13,042 bases of DNA. Source: JBHGXV01 sp041920505 (GTDB taxonomy: Bacteria; Bacillota; Bacilli; Brevibacillales; Brevibacillaceae). The notes under the pieces were generated by a model, which saw only the letters and a list, made by a program, of their open reading frames with translations, had not been told where the DNA came from and searched no databases. The DNA lies in contig JBHGXV010000036.1 of assembly GCA_041920505.1 (NCBI GenBank), positions 1 through 13,042 of the forward strand, in the 5' to 3' direction. Of this stretch, positions 11,848-13,042 are shown one piece after another; position 1 is the stretch's first letter, and each line of letters starts with the position of its first letter. Made by a program: the position numbers and the translations under genes.

Positions 11848-13042
11848 GTTTCAATTCCTCATAGGTACGATCAAAACCCGCTCGATCCGGGACAAGCGGA
11901 TCAAGGCTGAATTGTTTCAATTCCTTATAGGTACGATCAAAACTCCGCGAGTTCAAGCCCGCCAGCAGTCGCGAGGTTGTTTCAATCCCTCATAGGTACG
12001 ATCAAAACTACATCGCGGTCAACCTTATGGACGTGCTACTCTGGTTTCAATCCCTCATAGGTACGATCAAAACCTGTGCGTCCAAATAGGGCTGACCTTT
12101 GGTGAAGGGTTTCAATCCCTCATAGGTACGATCAAAACGTTTCGGGCCGAGTCCGAAAAAGATGTGATCGCGCGGGTTTCAATCCCTCATAGGTACGATC
12201 AAAACACCGGCATCCCCTTCGAGGAAATATTCACCGGGCGGTGTTTCAATCCCTCATAGGTACGATCAAAACCAGAGATCACAGAGCCGACGTACGGCCT
12301 GATTTACTAGTTTCAATCCCTCATAGGTACGATCAAAACAGGCTCGTGCGCGAAATGATGGAAACTGGCCGGCAAGCGGAGTTTCAATCCCTCATAGGTA
12401 CGATCAAAACTCCTGTACGGGATCTCGCAGCCCGAGCAATTTGCAGTTTCAATCCCTCATAGGTACGATCAAAACGGCACCTGGGAAACCCCAGGTCCCG
12501 TGATACAGCCAAAGTTTCAATCCCTCATAGGTACGATCAAAACACCGATATCGCCTGTTGGACCGGTTTGGGGAATGTATGTTTCAATCCCTCATAGGTA
12601 CGATCAAAACTTGTAGGATACTTTTCTCATGTTCTTTCCCTCCAAAAAAATGTTTCAATCCCTCATAGGTACGATCAAAACAACTCGTACAACGACTTCA
12701 GACGATCACGAAAATCGAGTTTCAATCCCTCATAGGTACGATCAAAACTAGCTAATGCTCTATATACCGAAGAATGAGGATTAGTTTCAATCCCTCATAG
12801 GTACGATCAAAACGACGTGTCATTCATCTGATTTCAACACGATTTTCCGAAGTTTCAATCCCTCATAGGTACGATCAAAACCCCTGTCGTCAAGCGACAT
12901 CACGTGCACCGAAAGCGCAGTTTCAATCCCTCATAGGTACGATCAAAACCTGTGCGTCCAAATAGGGCTGACCTTTGGTGAAGGGTTTCAATCCCTCATA
13001 GGTACGATCAAAACTACCTATCCATCAGACACGACCTCCTTT
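11848..13042 (-). CRISPR. CRISPR array with 30-bp repeats, continuing past the window
   Basis: There are eighteen repeats of 30 bp, starting GTTTCAATCCCT and ending GATCAAAAC on the plus strand, at 11848, 11914, 11979, 12044, 12109, 12176, 12243, 12310, 12381, 12446, 12514, 12581, 12652, 12719, 12784, 12852, 12920 and 12985. The seventeen spacers between them measure 36, 35, 35, 35, 37, 37, 37, 41, 35, 38, 37, 41, 37, 35, 38, 38 and 35 bp; another begins at 13015 and is cut by the window edge. The first copy has one change and the second two; the rest are identical. On the minus strand the repeat ends in ATTGAAAC, the usual crRNA 5' handle of type I-B and III systems, so I assign minus-strand transcription with the leader to the right. 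No cas gene is in the window, so the subtype is inferred. Confidence 0.98.

Noticed and set aside
11741..12462. Short rightward frames containing repeated FQSLIGTIKT
   Set aside because: They are translations of CRISPR repeats and spacers, not a repeat protein.

Overview
The window reads as chromosome of a moderately GC-rich member of the Bacillota, class Bacilli. The reasons are B. subtilis-type SdhC with all four haem histidines, the DUF2507 protein YslB next to sdhC, the lysC-uvrC-trxA neighbourhood known from Bacillus, two Bacillota-type riboswitches, and AGGAGG-type ribosome sites before almost every gene. The GC content and the repeat type would suit Alicyclobacillaceae, Tumebacillus or Effusibacillus relatives, but the genus is inference.

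Layout from left to right. Positions 1-31 hold the first codons of an unidentified leftward gene. Positions 96-3612 hold the sdhCAB operon (leftward: SdhC cytochrome b, SdhA flavoprotein, SdhB iron-sulfur subunit) with its terminator, a long 5' leader, a clear sigma-A promoter and a 16-bp palindrome upstream. yslB (3765-4232) is divergent from sdhC. Positions 4283-7297 hold two riboswitch-controlled leftward genes of the aspartate family: a lysine riboswitch before lysC (aspartokinase, with an internal start for a beta subunit) and a SAM-I riboswitch before metX (homoserine O-acyltransferase). uvrC (7302-9083) is leftward. A GNAT acetyltransferase gene (9231-9731) is rightward and shares a bidirectional terminator with leftward trxA. 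A HxlR-family regulator (10438-10761) is divergent from trxA, followed by a convergent small membrane-anchored protein resembling YfmQ.

The right end is accessory. Positions 11257-11735 carry a decayed, frameshifted fragment of an IS21-type IstB ATPase. Next to it is the distal end of a CRISPR array (about 11782 to the window edge) with 30-bp repeats: 18 good copies plus one strongly degenerate copy. The repeat ends in the ATTGAAAC handle on the minus strand and the repeats decay at the left end, so the array is most likely transcribed leftward with leader and cas genes beyond position 13042. One 35-bp spacer occurs twice, 12 spacers apart, and two spacers carry a ribosome-binding site plus ATG.

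Functionally the left part is TCA-cycle/respiratory and aspartate-pathway metabolism. LysC makes aspartyl phosphate, MetX acylates the homoserine derived from it, and each gene senses its end product (lysine or SAM) by transcription attenuation. I see no new defence operon here. The less ordinary signals are in the riboswitch expression platforms (a four-codon ORF between the lysine aptamer and its terminator, and an in-frame metX upstream start in the SAM leader) and in the history of the CRISPR array.
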